DNA of 64,000 nucleotides from Smittia aterrima (Eukaryota; Arthropoda; Insecta; Diptera; Chironomidae), in NCBI GenBank assembly GCA_033063855.1, contig CP093831.1, forward strand, positions 28,644,001 through 28,708,000, given 5' to 3'. The stretch's first letter is position 1. Each line of letters starts with the position of its first letter. The notes under the pieces were generated by a model. The model searched no databases, was not told where the DNA came from, and was given only the letters and a program-made list of their open reading frames with translations. Made by a program: the position numbers and the translations under genes. Positions 13,768 through 27,900 of the stretch are shown here, one piece after another.

Positions 13768-15728
13768 TCGACTGGCATCGAGACTCGAGCGATTATCAAA
13801 TCGAATTAAAATATTTATTTTATGCGACTTGGCATGTGGTTGCGCTGGAAAAGACGAAGATAATTCATGTAGTAGCTGAAAATGGCAATAAAAAGTGAAG
13901 CGTGGAGATGTAGTTATGGCATTTTCGAGGGAAACCGAGAGAAGTAAGGTAAATTAATTAGCCTTTAATGATACGATATCATGCTGTTGATGAGTTTTTT
14001 TATACTCGTTTTTCTTCCTGTTGAAATATCAATCGTTAAGCTTTCTCGCGCAGCTATTTTTGCTCAACAATCGAGAGGAGCGAGCTCTGGGAACGTTTTG
14101 CAAGTTGAGTGACTTCTAAACTTTCAGCGATTAAGTTTATCACGGATTCGCATATCATTGAAAAGACTCAATCCCTTAATTATCTCTTTTTTTTTTGCTT
14201 CTTTATCCGAAGAAAAGTTTCGCGTGCAAAAAGCACATTAAACGAAAAACCGATTGGCGAATGATAAATATTTCTTTTATTATTTCTCTCATTCAAATAG
14301 TTTCTCAAACATATTCCATAAATCATTATTTCTTAAAGACTTTAATTGGTAGAATTGATATCTGAGCGCTATAGCTAGAGCAGCGCCACATTAGTTGATA
14401 TAGAGTCGCGATTCACGTTCGAAAGGTGGAGAAGAAAACTGTGACTTCGTTAATGGAGAAATGTGATTAATCTTGCAATTTTCAAAACTCTTTTAATACA
14501 GAAAAGATTGCGAAATTGAAGCTTCTCAGAGCTTTGATTTATTTTATTAAATTTGTTATAGCGACAATCTCGGAGATTATGAAGAATATTTTAAAAGCGG
14601 TGAGATCAAGGGAATCAATTTAAAAGTGTTAATTCCGTAAATGCTTAGACTCTAAAGCTTCGACGGCAGTTAAGCTTTAATTCGTTCCACTTGCCATCAA
14701 ACACTCAATCCATCACGCAGTGATTATAGAAGAATGAAATTGTTTAATTTGACAAAGGCACATGCTCAACAACGATACACGATTATGTTACTGTCTTCTC
14801 GATTCCCAATTTCATGTTTCATTGTGACAAAACCACATAAATATGTAAACGCGAGAAGCGAGCTTTTGTGGAGAAACAATAACATGTTCAACAATCAGAA
14901 ATATTTAAATAAATGTTAATAAAATTTAATGAGATTTCGTTTTCCTCTCGCCTCATTTTCTTGCAATCGAAACACGAGTCGAGAAGTCAAGATAATAATA
15001 ATAGAATTATAATGGGTTTAAAGTGTGATCGCGCCAATGAGCATAACAACGACTCGAGTAAAGCTAGAGTGAGTTTGACACGATAATGGGGACGCTCTCG
15101 AGACACGTTCGAAAATAGTAAAACTCCTACGCTGATCGTCTTCTAATAACAGCTTAAAGAAGAAATAGAAAAGCAATTCGACGAATGAATCATTGCCGAT
15201 GGTGAGAAAACTAATCATGCACACATTGTTTGCGCAATTTATTAGAGATCATCGCGAGAGCCTTTTTCTGTTGTGGCCAGAGGCGAAGTTTCCAGTTTAC
15301 ACTTCTCTTCTTCGGCTTTCTTCGCCGCACTCTCTCGTATGATGTTTGTTAAACGCGGAGAACAAATACGAGGGGGGAGCATGCACACCACAAGTTCGTT
15401 CGTTCGCTTACTTATTCTTCTACTTCTTCTTCTTCAATCAATTTGGAGTAAAGTTGTCGTTTTTCTTTGATAGTTTTTCTTCGTCTTCTTATAACATTTT
15501 ACCGTTAGACTCTTAAGTCGTCCTCATCGTTGTATAAGTCGTCACAAACAAAACAAAACATCTTCTTCCCGACTAAATTATTGTCCAGAGAGTTTTAAAC
15601 TTAAATAAAATAAAATCAGAATATTCCTCGGTTTTGCGTAATAAATTTTTTTCGCTACAAAGAATGCAAAAAATGATGTTTTTGATTAAGACAAAGATCG
15701 TCAAAGTTCAACTCGTGCCTGTCGTTAA

Positions 15729-15973
15729 TGCCACATGCCGAAATTCTTATCACATGATGCCCCGAAATTCAAAATCATTGCGAGCTTTACGTCACTCGAT
15801 GGAATCACGATTGAACGTGGACAAAAAAATTTATAAATACGATGAACCAGTTAAATTCTAATCTTAATTTTGCTCATGGTCGAAATACTGCGAATAAATA
15901 TTTTCATTGACCGCACGTTTTACTAAAGATCAACCGTGTCTAATTTCAGTGCCACATGCCAAGCTTCTTATCA
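15729..15973 (+). repeat. Spaced 24-bp imperfect direct repeat
   Basis: The copies at 15729-15752 and 15950-15973 both begin TGCCACATGCC and end TTCTTATCA, with 3 mismatches in 24 bases. The second copy follows a splice-acceptor-like tract ending TTTCAG. It could be a local duplication or a repeated protein-binding site. Confidence 0.4.
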
Positions 15974-18900
15974 GACTCAGTTTGATGTTTCTTCGAAAGA
16001 AGCCGTGGGATTATAATCTGAACACTTTCTTTAAACCAAAGTTGTAGTTATAAATAAATGTCTCAAGCCTTGCTGTCGCTTTTGAAAAATAATGCAAAAA
16101 TTACACGAACATAAGCTATTAACTTGTCTCCTCAATTTTCATAGTTGATTCATAAATTTTAACCCGCGCGATCTTGCGCCTTCTAATAACGAAGCGAGAG
16201 TTGAACCGAAACAATAGCAACATTTAAAAGATATTTATTTGAAATCTTAAATCGAATCGAGTGACGGGATAGGAGGCAAGGCTTATAATCATAAATGCAA
16301 GTTGCAGCTCTATTACAACAACATCTTAAGCTTCTTGTAATCGGTTTATGAGTTATGAGCTTTACGATGCTGCTCTAGTCTTAAATTATCCATTTACGAA
16401 TGGTCAAACATTAATCAAGAAACTTAAATTTTCCACGATTTAAAGTGCACGAATGGAAAATTTAGTATGCATCACTCGCCCTGGTATTGACTTGTTCTTT
16501 AATCGATTATTGTGTAAAATACAATAAAAGAGCTTTTTCTCATTAGTTTATAATTTACATTGCAACTCGTGAGAGAAACGCTGAGCCACTCGACGTGGTG
16601 CCGGTCTTGCAATTAAAGCTTTTGTGTGATGTGGGTTCTCTCAATTGTTTTTTATTGAAAGCTTTTCATGTTCGCTAATTAATTTACGACGTTCACTGAG
16701 ACCGAGTGAGAAAGAATCTCTAAGACGATGAGGGCAAGAGGGAAATGAAATGAAATCACCTTGTTAAGCGATATTTTTACAATAAAAACTGTTCCACTTT
16801 TTGCACAACAACATCGGGGATTCTAATAAACATTAACTCTTTGTCGTGTCTGTTGGATTTTGTGAGAGACGATAAATTATTTGTGTTGATGCAACACGAA
16901 ACATGAAGCAGATAAATAAATTTTTAACTTTGAACATGCAAACGAACTTGCAAACGAACTTTGCGACAAACTTTTCGATATGAAGCGATTGAAATTCGAA
17001 GAACTAATGATTGAGTAAGCCAACTTTTTTTTGTATGACACAAAATGACCTGAAAGCAAAGTAATTTCAGATTCTCTTATCTAAGGTTGTTAAGGATCAA
17101 TTAGAAAGAACTGAAATATTTCGTCTACAACATATTTTGACAAAATATTCCGAGCCGATAACTCGTCGACTAACTAAACATCGAACGAGGTTTCTAAGTG
17201 AATAATTCCGCACGTTTTAGTCATCAAGCAAAATGTTCCGCTTATCAATTTTAAATTTAAATTCGGCTTATCAAAATTCAATTAGACGACTGCTGGTATA
17301 AATTTAAAAGTCATTGAATGCATTGCGTCACAATAAATTTATTGACCTCTCGCCATCGATTATTTATTTATTGTTATTTATGCGCAAATGTTTATGTTTC
17401 TTTCATTTTTTAGGAATAGACGAATTTTATTGCTTTTCAAGCCGAGGCTTATTTGTTTATTCACTTAAACACGGCGTTATTAAAATTGAACACAAAGGCA
17501 GAGAATAATTCATCAGCATGGGAATAAGAAAAAAAAATAAAGCAACATAAAGGAAAACGTTTTGTTGTTCAATGAATGAACACATAAAAAAATGCATTTC
17601 GTATCGAGAGAGATACTCGCCTGAGTGCGAGTGCATTAAAGGGCAAACGACTGGCGCACCTTATTGTGTATTTCGATGCTTTACTTTGCTTCTATTTCTT
17701 CGAATCAAGAAATCATGAAAAACGATCGAAGTGGGAAGATTGAATCGAAGGCGAAGTAACAAGTGTTTCTCTCGGATTGCCGGTGAATCATAAATGAAAA
17801 GAGCGATGTCAATCGATTTTGGCACAGTCTTTAATTGTTGAAGTAAGGTGTGGCGTTTTGACACTGAATCTTATTTGAATCCTTCGTCGAGATGAAGCTT
17901 GTGAGTGACGTGTCTGGCCACCTTTTTAAAGTTCTAAAGCGAAATTCGATTGTCGAGTAACATAAAAGCGCGCGCGCTCACTTGAAAACTTCGAAGAAAA
18001 ATGCTTTTGATGTTTCCTTTTACACATCAGCACAAAGGACGACTCCTCCTCGTATGAGTTCGTCCTCATTTTCTGCCGAGACTCGCATTACATTTTGCAT
18101 AAAATTCCATTCAAACTTATCATCATCATTTCTCTCGAGCCGTTATTCTCATCGCTGGAACGACTTGGCGTTATTTCAACTGTGAATAAGAGCGACTGCC
18201 GAAAGGATTTATGTTTGTGACATGTAGCGAACATTATGCTCGCACGGAGACGTGAAAAGCTTCCCATTTACAAGAGTGCGAAAGATGTTGAAAGTAAAAT
18301 GATATTTTCTCCGTTTGATGAGTACGTTGAAGAAGGCTTATGAGGGATAGTGGGATGGGGGGTTGGTTTGTGAATGTGAATAAAGCATCACAACTACTTC
18401 AAAACATTTTCCACTTCGTCTACGTTTTGTGCAACGTGCGAACAAGTGAAAGAAGCCTAACGACACTTACTCGAAGGGAGAAAGGAAAGTTGAAAAAAGA
18501 ACCTTTTGATGATTTGCTTTGAAATGAAATATGTTGAGTAGCAGATCCGATGATCTCTCCTGAGAACGTGATTGAAACTTGTTTCATCCGAGGAAGTTTT
18601 AAGAAGAAAAGTTTATGAACTCTGAATCTTGCCGACTCAGATAAATATGTTGACCAGTAATCGAATTCCAATTGTCTTTCTCATTCTTCAATTGCATTTT
18701 AGTCTTTTTGTATTGCTCAACAATAACAAAAGTGTCAAGTTTCTTATTGGGTAAGGTGAGGCAGATTTATTCACTTTCGCAAAAACTCGAACTCACATTT
18801 GACATTAAAGGAATTCAATGAACATAAGAAATGTAAACTTAGAATTCGATATTCTTCATTATGAGCTAGTTAATGACTGCTATGCTTAGAGAGGAACAGT

Positions 18901-21788
18901 TCGGAAATGACATTTCACCTTCTTCGATCGTGATAAGTCATTGCTCGTCTCTTATCCCTTCGTGACATGAAATCCAAAACGACCCACTAAGCAGGTAGTA
19001 AGAAATGATTTTTAAGAATTTAGTGAGAAATATGTGCAAAGGGGGCATCGAACATAAATTAAATATCATGTTTGAACAAGTCGATCTATCAATGTATTTG
19101 AGTGATTTCACGATGACTGGTGCGAGACATAATTAAAGATTAATATCAAGATAATGTTGAAAGTTTTTAAATGTAATGAACCCTCGAAACGTTACATTTT
19201 TCCTCCTATTAGAAAATGATTCACATAAACGAAGTTTGCGAGAGTGAAAATTATGCAACTCGAGTTTGTTTCGATGAATCAAGTCGCCTTTATTTATTCT
19301 CTTATGTATCACCACACGATGTCTTCTTCTTGACTGCGGACATCGCGAGCAAAGCAACACACAAAAACAAAGAATAAAGATTGAAAATACAACTTTAATG
19401 GGCTCGCCAACATTAATTCGCGCGAAAGACTTTTGCACACAAACGAGTGATCAATGATGCAGACACTCAAGCAGGTCGAACAAAACGACTAAGAACGTGT
19501 TTTTCTTCTTAAATCTTGTTGACTTCTCTTCCACAACGTTTTATGCACACTGACGATTAAACTGTGAGCAAGATATCGCTCTCAACGAGTGTAACTGGAA
19601 CATGCATGTTTGAATAAATAAAAAAGAGTTAGAAACATTATCGGCAGCGAATTTCATCGAAATAAAAATCCTTTCTTCTCGGTCGTGCTGGGCATCCAAC
19701 AAAAGCATTTGAAAGATTTGAGCAGAACAAATTAACATCGTGTATCGTTTAGTGCTCTTCATAATCTCCCTTCCGAAATGTGAATCTCGTTGAACAAAGA
19801 ACACCTAAGGTTGCCTCAGCTCTATCTGCGTTCATTCATGCAAACGTATATGCGCTTGATACTTTTCATCGTCGTCGTTTGTTCGTTGTATAAACTATCA
19901 CCCGTCAGGATTTTGTTTTTTTATTTATTAAATTTTATTCAGTTATAAAAAAAGAAAGACAGGAATTATTGCCTTTAACTTCTTTTATTTCTTGTGAACT
20001 CCATGCACAGTCTGAGTCTCCTTCTCTCTTTTACTCCAATTAGAATCAGAAAGAGGCACTGGCCACATGTAGCATCGATGATTGTGTACACGACTCAGCT
20101 GGATTCAGAGAAGAAAAATCGTACTTTCAATTCCTCTAAAAATCCAGTTCTGTGTCGAGTAAGCTAACAAGAATGAGAGAGATGGAGAGATAATATTGGG
20201 TTCGGTTGTAGAATGGACGGACAGATTGAAGAAGAACATGAAAAACTACACAACACTCAAATAAAATTATTGACGATGTTTGATGATTCGTGTGATTGTG
20301 TGTGAGGTGAAATTGCGTGTATGTGACTTTTGATTGCGTGAACTCTTGCAAATTTTAATAATAATCTCGACTCTAATAAATAAAATGTTCCCTTGAGATG
20401 TTTGAGATTTAAATTCTGGTTGGACTTAGCCGCGCTTTTGAATTACTTCGAACGATTGTGCAATTGCCCCCTGCCCTATTCAATCGCACACACTCGAAAT
20501 CGAATTTGTAAATGTATGCTAAGTGCATGTGTGAATGTTTGAAATGGAAACGTATTTTCAAATGAGTCACTTTTCATGTAGAAAAGATATTTTTTTTCCC
20601 TTCTATTGAAAAAATGCTTTGAGCGTATAGAGAAGTCGGTTTTTCTCTCTGCTTCACGGCGAATGTGTATTTCAGTTCACAAAGACGCTTTACGAAAAGA
20701 AGCACGTCAACGGGCTTTGTTCTCGATTATTCAATATTTTCAAACGTTCTCCTGTGTCTCTAAGCGAACATTTTAGATGAATTTTCGCTGGTGAAATTTT
20801 TGGAATTGTTCGAATTATCAATTGAACGGTAGAACGCGAATTTTGTGTTTCAAAGTAGTGAATTGATTTGTGTATGCAACATTAGCACGAGATTACTCAT
20901 CATCGGCTAACGAGTTCCGCGAAAGATCGTCGATGTGATTTTTCACGCTTATCATTCGTAACGAGATTTCTCATAAAAAAAATAACGAAACGAAGTTTTC
21001 TTCAAGATAAAAAAAAAGTTAAAAAGAAGTTTCAAGTGTTGTTGAATTGCACTTCACATATGATTTTGGATTTCGCCTAATTACGAGTGAAGAAAAAAAT
21101 TAATTGAGTGTTTACCTTGATATTTGTTTCTTCTCAATTGTGTGCCATTTTTTTTTGTCGCGTTCGTCTCAAACACAAATGGATTGGAATAGAAAGAATA
21201 GGAAATCTATAAAGCAAAGTTTATTTACATAGAACACAAAGCGGAAAAAACGCATATTTGGCAGCTTATGGTGGCAACTCAATGAATGAGTATAAGCAGA
21301 CCCGTTGTGACACACATTCGACAAGCTCGTACAGGAAATTAATCACATATCCATTGATATTTTTTTGCGCGTTCAATCGTCTCGTCGCATGAAATAATAA
21401 TTCGGCTCCGTAATTGAGCTTGGCAATTGGATCTCCCAGTAAATCAGTGCATTGGACAGTGAATTGGTTGCAACACGAACACCTGTGTGAGTCCACCAAG
21501 AGAAGTTTACGAAAGAAGTAAAAACGAAAAGAAAAAGAAAATCATTAAATATTTATCGAAGAAACATTTTTTTTTTCGTAAGAGAAGTCTTGTGCACTAA
21601 ATTCATAAGGAAAAGAAAAATTAAAATAGGAATAGGTGACGTGATATTTTTCTGGTTTTATATAATCGCGCAACAAGAAGAAGGAAAATCATCATTTTAG
21701 ATTTAATTTTAACCCATAAAGAAAACAAAATAGTGAATACAGACAGAGAGCGCGTCAGGTTTCATGTGCCCATCGCGTCGCGAGAGAT

Positions 21789-21796
21789 TATAAAAA
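21789..21796 (+). promoter_or_regulatory. Possible TATA box upstream of scalloped
   Basis: TATAAAAA lies about 190 bases upstream of the proposed first coding exon of sd. The sequence between is a plausible leader. No good TCAGT initiator is seen at the expected distance, so this stays a weak candidate. Confidence 0.25.
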
Positions 21797-21979
21797 GTTC
21801 TTGGTGACCCGTTTCGTGTGTTGGTGATTTATTCAAAGAATTAAAAGAAGAGTTTCTTTGCGCGGCGATCAACGGACTGTGTGTGATCGTCAGAACTGGA
21901 ATAAACAAATTTGCATATCATCAGCGGACGATCGGCAGAGTCATCCGACACACAACGCCAGAGATTTCTAATTAAGTAA

Positions 21980-21995
21980 ATGCTAATTTTTGGAG
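21980..21995 (+). CDS. sd: Candidate first coding exon of scalloped
   Basis: ATG CTA ATT TTT GGA G is followed by a GTTAGT donor. It ends in the phase required by the next sd exon (29256), which starts with the last two bases of a codon: G plus AC gives Asp, so the protein would start MLIFGD. A TAA stop sits immediately upstream in the same frame, so translation could not start earlier on this exon. With this exon the complete coding sequence is 1350 nt. Alternative first exons elsewhere in 22-29 kb, or a start at an internal Met such as the one in DVGDMSD, remain possible. The phase match alone has a one-in-three chance. Confidence 0.35.
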
Positions 21996-24900
21996 GTTAG
22001 TACAAATGATTCGTGAGAAAAAAAATGATACATCGAATCATTCAGATCAATCAATCAATTAAATATCTTGAAGTACACGTGCTTTCTCCGCCTCGATTGA
22101 ACTTTCGGAGGAAAGAAAAACTAGTTTAAGCGATCGATGTATTAATGGATTGTTTATGTCTTGTATTCGTTCAACTTCGCCTTCGTACGATGATTGATAG
22201 AGCAATCGAAAGGATTTTCAGAATCTCGTTCATTTCGTTCCACCTTTCAGCAAAGCTTCGGCGCTTGAGATCTCTCGTTGATCCATTTAAAACAGTTTTG
22301 CTACACCAAAGCTGTCACAGACTTTGTAAACATTTTCATTCCGAATAATGAGATTGTCAACCATTTTATTTGTCTCTGATTTTGATCTCAGACGGTTTCA
22401 GCGACGACATTGTTTCGACATCACTGGCATCGGGCGCTAATTGCTAGTTTTGAATTTATAAATAGACAAAAACAAACTAAATGAATCTCTTTGGCCGTAA
22501 AGTTGTGTGGTTGGTTGAAAGAGCCGAAAACAGATTTCTCAAGGCTTCGAAACTATTCTAAGAATGTGAGCACGTTGTTTAACCGCGTTGAGATTTGATT
22601 GCTCGTTTCGTTTTCGCTCTTAAGAACATTCGTGAATAATCCTTTGAACATTTAATAGTTTTGTAGTTTTGACTGCATAATGAAGGAGGAGGAATAACAA
22701 TTAAGCGAAAATGAAAAAATCTCCCGCAGTTCTTAATGCTCGCGCTTTGTTTTTATATAAGGCAAGAAGAAGATTCTCGTTCGAATTTAATTGAATTTCA
22801 CAAGACAAGTCAGTCGCTTTAATGCAATATCTTTTAAATGAGACTTAGAAAATCGCAAAAAAATTATTCGTTTACGTTGATGACTCATTAAAGATTTAAT
22901 TTGGTTTTTAAAGATTCCTCATCTTTATTCCTTTGATTCGATTTTCGAAGGAGATCTCTTTTCTTTATTGTTGAAGGTCTGGGGCTTAGTCATTGTATCG
23001 CTAAAGTTTAAAATCCGTTACAAATTAAACCTAATTCTCTCGCAGTCAAAATCCATCAGCATGAGAGAAGATTCAGCAGATTTGTTAGAATTATTTTCGG
23101 AGCGTTAGATGCATCTTATACATTTTATTTTTATATTCATTCACCTCACCACGAACTCAAACGCTACAAAACAAACTCGGTGGGGCTTTAAAGCCTTTTC
23201 ACATTAAAAAAAATCAAACAAAACAAAAAAGGCAACGCTCATTGTGTTGTAGATCAGGAACAAGAATCATCAATTTTCTTCGTTGCATGTATTCGTCGAG
23301 GAGATCCAAGGCGTTTTTTGTTGTGTTTTCATTCTTCATCCAGAGCCATCAACGACTCTCGTAGGTAGAAGTCGAAAGAATATAAAAAATTACACAAAAG
23401 ATCTTTCTCTTTGGACTGCACGTAATCTTCGAATTGCTTTTTATGGAAAGAGAAAGAAGCAACGACGGTTAAAGGTTCATCAATTTTTCTCGGATTTCGG
23501 GTAACGAGAAGTGTTCTTGCTAGTAGCAATCAATTAATCGCCAATTTATGAATTGATCGTAATCTTTAGATTTACAGTATAAAAAATATTTCTCGGAAAA
23601 GTCGTTTTCGGCTTAATCGAGCTATTAAATATTGATTTCTCACATAAAATACATCAAGCCAGAGCTCCTTCCTCGGATTTTAACGAGCAGACGAAAGCAA
23701 ATGTTTCCTGCATCCGAATGATGAATTTAAATATTCACAAGCGGATTTTGATTTCTTGCGCGATGAACTGTGGTCGCCAGGTATTGCAAAATTAGTGCAA
23801 CGAGACATCGAAATGATCTTACAATAACAATTGTCTCGCTTCATTTAACTCCCTTCGGCTTCACAGACAACGCAGAAAGCCCCGTCGATTGTTTTCCGTT
23901 TTTCCCATTAATTGAAGCGCCGTTCTGTGAATATTTAATAAAGTTTTGAATAAACGTAGCAAGAATTCAAATATTTACCCGCGAAGGCAGAAAAATCTAA
24001 AAATCTGGAAACAATGAACCGTTCAAGTTATTCTAGACATGATGAAATGCTTAGAATTCTTGATTCAAATGTGAGATGGGGGATGGTTGATTGGTATGTC
24101 TATCGCAAAGCTCTCGTCTTCCTGTCGAACTTTACCGAACGATGTTGATGAATCATAGTCGAACTTGTCATGATAATCGTTGACGCAGTTTAAACAAAAA
24201 GGTCTCAGGTAGCGACTTAAATGAATGGCGAGCGAATCTCGGTTATCGTTGCTGAATCAACACAAGAAACTTAATCCTGGACAGAAAAGCAACAAGAAAA
24301 GTCCATCATTATAATTCAGAGAAGAAAAAAACGTTAACATATGTAAGAGCCGAACGAAACTGGTTGTGAAGAGAGAAATAAAAGCGAACACAGGTGTTTC
24401 AATACATAAGCGAGGAGCAAACGAGAATGAGAAGCGATTGTTGCTTCCACAAAATCTCCCGTAAATGGCCACGAGATGAAGCCCGAGACGCTGTGAATAG
24501 AAATTATCGATGTATGGAATAAAATAAATAAAACGAAATTGATGACGACGGTGAAGATGCACTTTCTGATGAAAATCACTTACAATTATTGGATCTGCGT
24601 CCGGAGTGAAGTTGCAGCATCAGCTTCTGATTTGAATTTCAAATTTATTGAAATTGTTACTTTGAGTTTCTTGTAAAATAAGAAAAAGCCCATTCTCAGA
24701 TTGTTTTAGATTCATTCAATTTCTGCTTTAATTTTCGGTATCAACTTCTCAGTTTTGTTTACACAACTTAAAGGCTTTCTTTCTTTCTCTCCAGCCTCAA
24801 GAGTTTATTGACATCGCGATGAGAACTCTTTCTTCTTTCAATCTTCGTTTTATTTTTTTGGATAAGGAAAATAAATAAAATATGGTTTAGCCAGAATGAG

Positions 24901-27900
24901 AAAGAAAAGACATTTCCATGAGTCGAGTTGTGAATAGAACAAAGATAACACTTTGTGGTCTCAGGTGTTTGAAAGTTTAAGATTTTAGTGTTCAGAAGAA
25001 TCAAGCGAGAAAGCAAATAAAAAGTTCTACTGGAGAGAAAAAGATTTCTTTAATGTCTTATTGGATTCAATTATCTTTCTTCATAATTGGATCGACTTTG
25101 CTGTCTCTGAGTGAACTTCTTATTTGCTTCGGCTTCTACTTCAGATAAGGCTAACAATAGTGACTCAACAACTTGATCGTAATTCGAACTGCGCTTCGCA
25201 ACGTAAATAGAGCTGCTCGTCTTCTGATCCCTTTCGCGGGAAATTGTAAGCAGTGAATCTGAAAAGATCTGATGAATCATCAATTCGTTTAACGTCTGAA
25301 GCAGTTTCTCTTTTTTCTGCTGAAATGATTTAAAGCATCCAATCAAATTATTTAGTAAACAACTTTGCGAACTTCAGCTGACTCACTTGATTTTCTTTTG
25401 ATCTCAGTTAATGATAATGATATCTCCATCAAAGCTTTAGTCAATTTCCTTTGCGAAGAAGTTTAACGACACTTGATGTTCCACAAGCGACCTCAAAGAG
25501 GGTCAAGTTGACGGTGAAGCCGTGAAAGAAACAGTGAAAAATTTACATGCAGGAAATAATGGGTAGCGGCACGTTGTAGGCTGAATGCGCAACACAAACA
25601 CCCGAACGGTTTTGCCCGAATATTCTTTGGGTGATGGCACAATGAGCGAAGAGAAAGAAAGAAATATTGAAGACAATTTTATGCTTTACGCGAACATGAT
25701 TTGAATGCATAATGTTATGTTTTTATTAATTTTATTTATTTTGCTTTCTTGACGCTCTGCTCGAGTGTGTGTTGGTTGGATTCGTCTTTCCCTTCCCGCC
25801 GCCGCTCGCTTTCCATCTCACAAGAGCATCTAAAATGTAAATTGAATATGAAATTTATTTCACTTAGTTCTGCTGTCATTTGCGCGTCGTTAAAATGTTC
25901 TCGTTGAAAGATTGCAAAGACGGATTTTGTAGTTTATGCGAGAAACTCTGAATCATATGCAAATTTTAGAAGTTTTCAATTAACTGGTTTCGAGAATCGA
26001 ATGATCTCCACTCGCTTGGGATTAGTGAATGGAATAATTGAAATTATTGCAATTCTTCTACGGTAGTTGAACTTTGGAATAATAATGAACGCGCGTAAGT
26101 GTAAACGATGAAGAATCTTGAAGTGATGAACGACTAAAGAGCGAGTTTTATGCGTGGGCGATCAGACGCAAAGCATTTTTCCTTTGCAAGAATCTGAAAT
26201 TTCCGGAATATTTAAAAAATTTGATTAAGGTCACTCGGAAAAAAAGTTTTTTGTCCCTTTCGACTGCCATCATCATCGCAACATATTTTTGCTGTCCTGC
26301 CGAGAACAATAACGTAAAAGAATGCAGAAATATTCGCTCAGATTTCTCTGTTGAGCTCGAAATATTTTCATGAAAAACTGGATAAAAAGGACGGGGAGCA
26401 TTCCGTGTGAAAGGCAATGAAGCTTTTTTGAATGAAGCTGAACAAACTTCCGCGTTTGCTTCCATCAATTGTCATTCAAACATTCTCCAGATTAATGATC
26501 GTAGCACGACGACGACCCCTTTTAGTACAGATCGAGTCGTGTTCAATGACGAGAGAACTCAATTTGTTTAGTTTAGTTTCAGTAGGCAGACGAGATCAAA
26601 TCAAACCAGAAAATCTAAAACTAATTTCATTGCTGATGAGATTCTCTCGAGTTTTATGATTTGACAATTCTTTCATGATTTGAAATTAAATTTTGCAATT
26701 GAGCTCAGCACATTCTTTGAGGGATAGAGCGTCGCCTATTCGCATCATAATACTTTTTTTTAATAAAGCAAAAGAGAATATTGCATGAAATTGCAAAGAC
26801 CGACGAAGGGAGAGAAATTGAAAATATTACATCACGTCCAATAGAGCAGGGCTGAAGTTGAACTCGCAATACGGTAGACAACTTAATAGTTGCAAAATTT
26901 AAATTTCGTTCGAGTCTATCGACATGGAAAATTAAAATTCTTTCCTCTCGCATCTCCAGCCGGAGAGTGTGCTGTCTGCACTATTCTAATGACCTCTTGC
27001 ACCTTCTCTAAAGCTTTATCAACAAGCGTCGACTCATCTCTCGACGTGCACACGAGGAAAATGTTTTGAAACATCACAGTTTCAATGAATAAATTCTAGA
27101 GATTCCTTCTCGCCCGGCTAAGCGATAATATTTTACTGCTGGCTATGATTTAATTATCTTTCGTTCGGAGAATTTTTTTCTCTTCCTCTTTCACTGAGAA
27201 TCTCAACAATGGACAGCGAAATATAAAAATTTATTAAGTGCATTTATTGTCCCTGCAAATGATTCCTCACTTCGCAATTTGCATAACTAAAAGGAATGGC
27301 TTTGCTGCGATTGTCATGATAGATATTTATAAACAGCGCAGCCGGTCTCTTGTACAGGGAAATAAATTAAAAACTTTTTTCTAATAAAAGAGTGGCACCC
27401 CGTTGAACTGGGAAAGGGGTTGAAATCCAAGGCGACTCAGAGTTTTTATTAGCTCAATCGCTACTGTGAATTTGCACGTTTAACTCACACGGACACGCAA
27501 TTGCCCACTTGGAATTCATTCTTTTGTCGGATCAGAGACAGTGAAAGGGCCTGCTTGCCTATTCAGGAATGCTTCAATTGAATTTTTTATTTGTTTTAAC
27601 GAATTGTCGACACAAACATTGAGAACAGGGCGAACACGAGGGATACGTTGTATGTAATAATTTTATGGAATTAATGAGTGCTCTAGGTCCGGTGCCTTGT
27701 TAATGAGGTCGCAAATGAAATGAAATTGAATCCATTAAATTCGAGAGGAGAACGAGAAGAATTCCTGGAATGTTTCCTTTTGTTTTCTGCAGTCATAAAT
27801 TTTCAACTTTGTTTTGTGTTTTTTTTTTCTCGCGCGGCTGTTTCGGCGGAATATTAAATTATTTTTTATGGAAATTGCTGTGCGGTGACGGTGATGTAAC

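Larger units (their letters stand above)
1..21788. other. Non-coding DNA upstream of the scalloped gene
   Basis: No convincing coding sequence was found in this stretch. The open frames are at most about 120 codons, lie on both strands, and read as low-complexity or basic/aromatic-rich peptides with no family resemblance. The DNA is AT-rich with short microsatellites. Because scalloped-type regulators usually have large flanking and intronic control regions, this may be its upstream regulatory domain or an intron of a transcript starting outside the window; that is inference. Small oddities (a U6-like fragment, a 24 bp tandem repeat, a spaced direct repeat, a TEAD-site pair, a hairpin) are listed separately. 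Confidence 0.6.
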
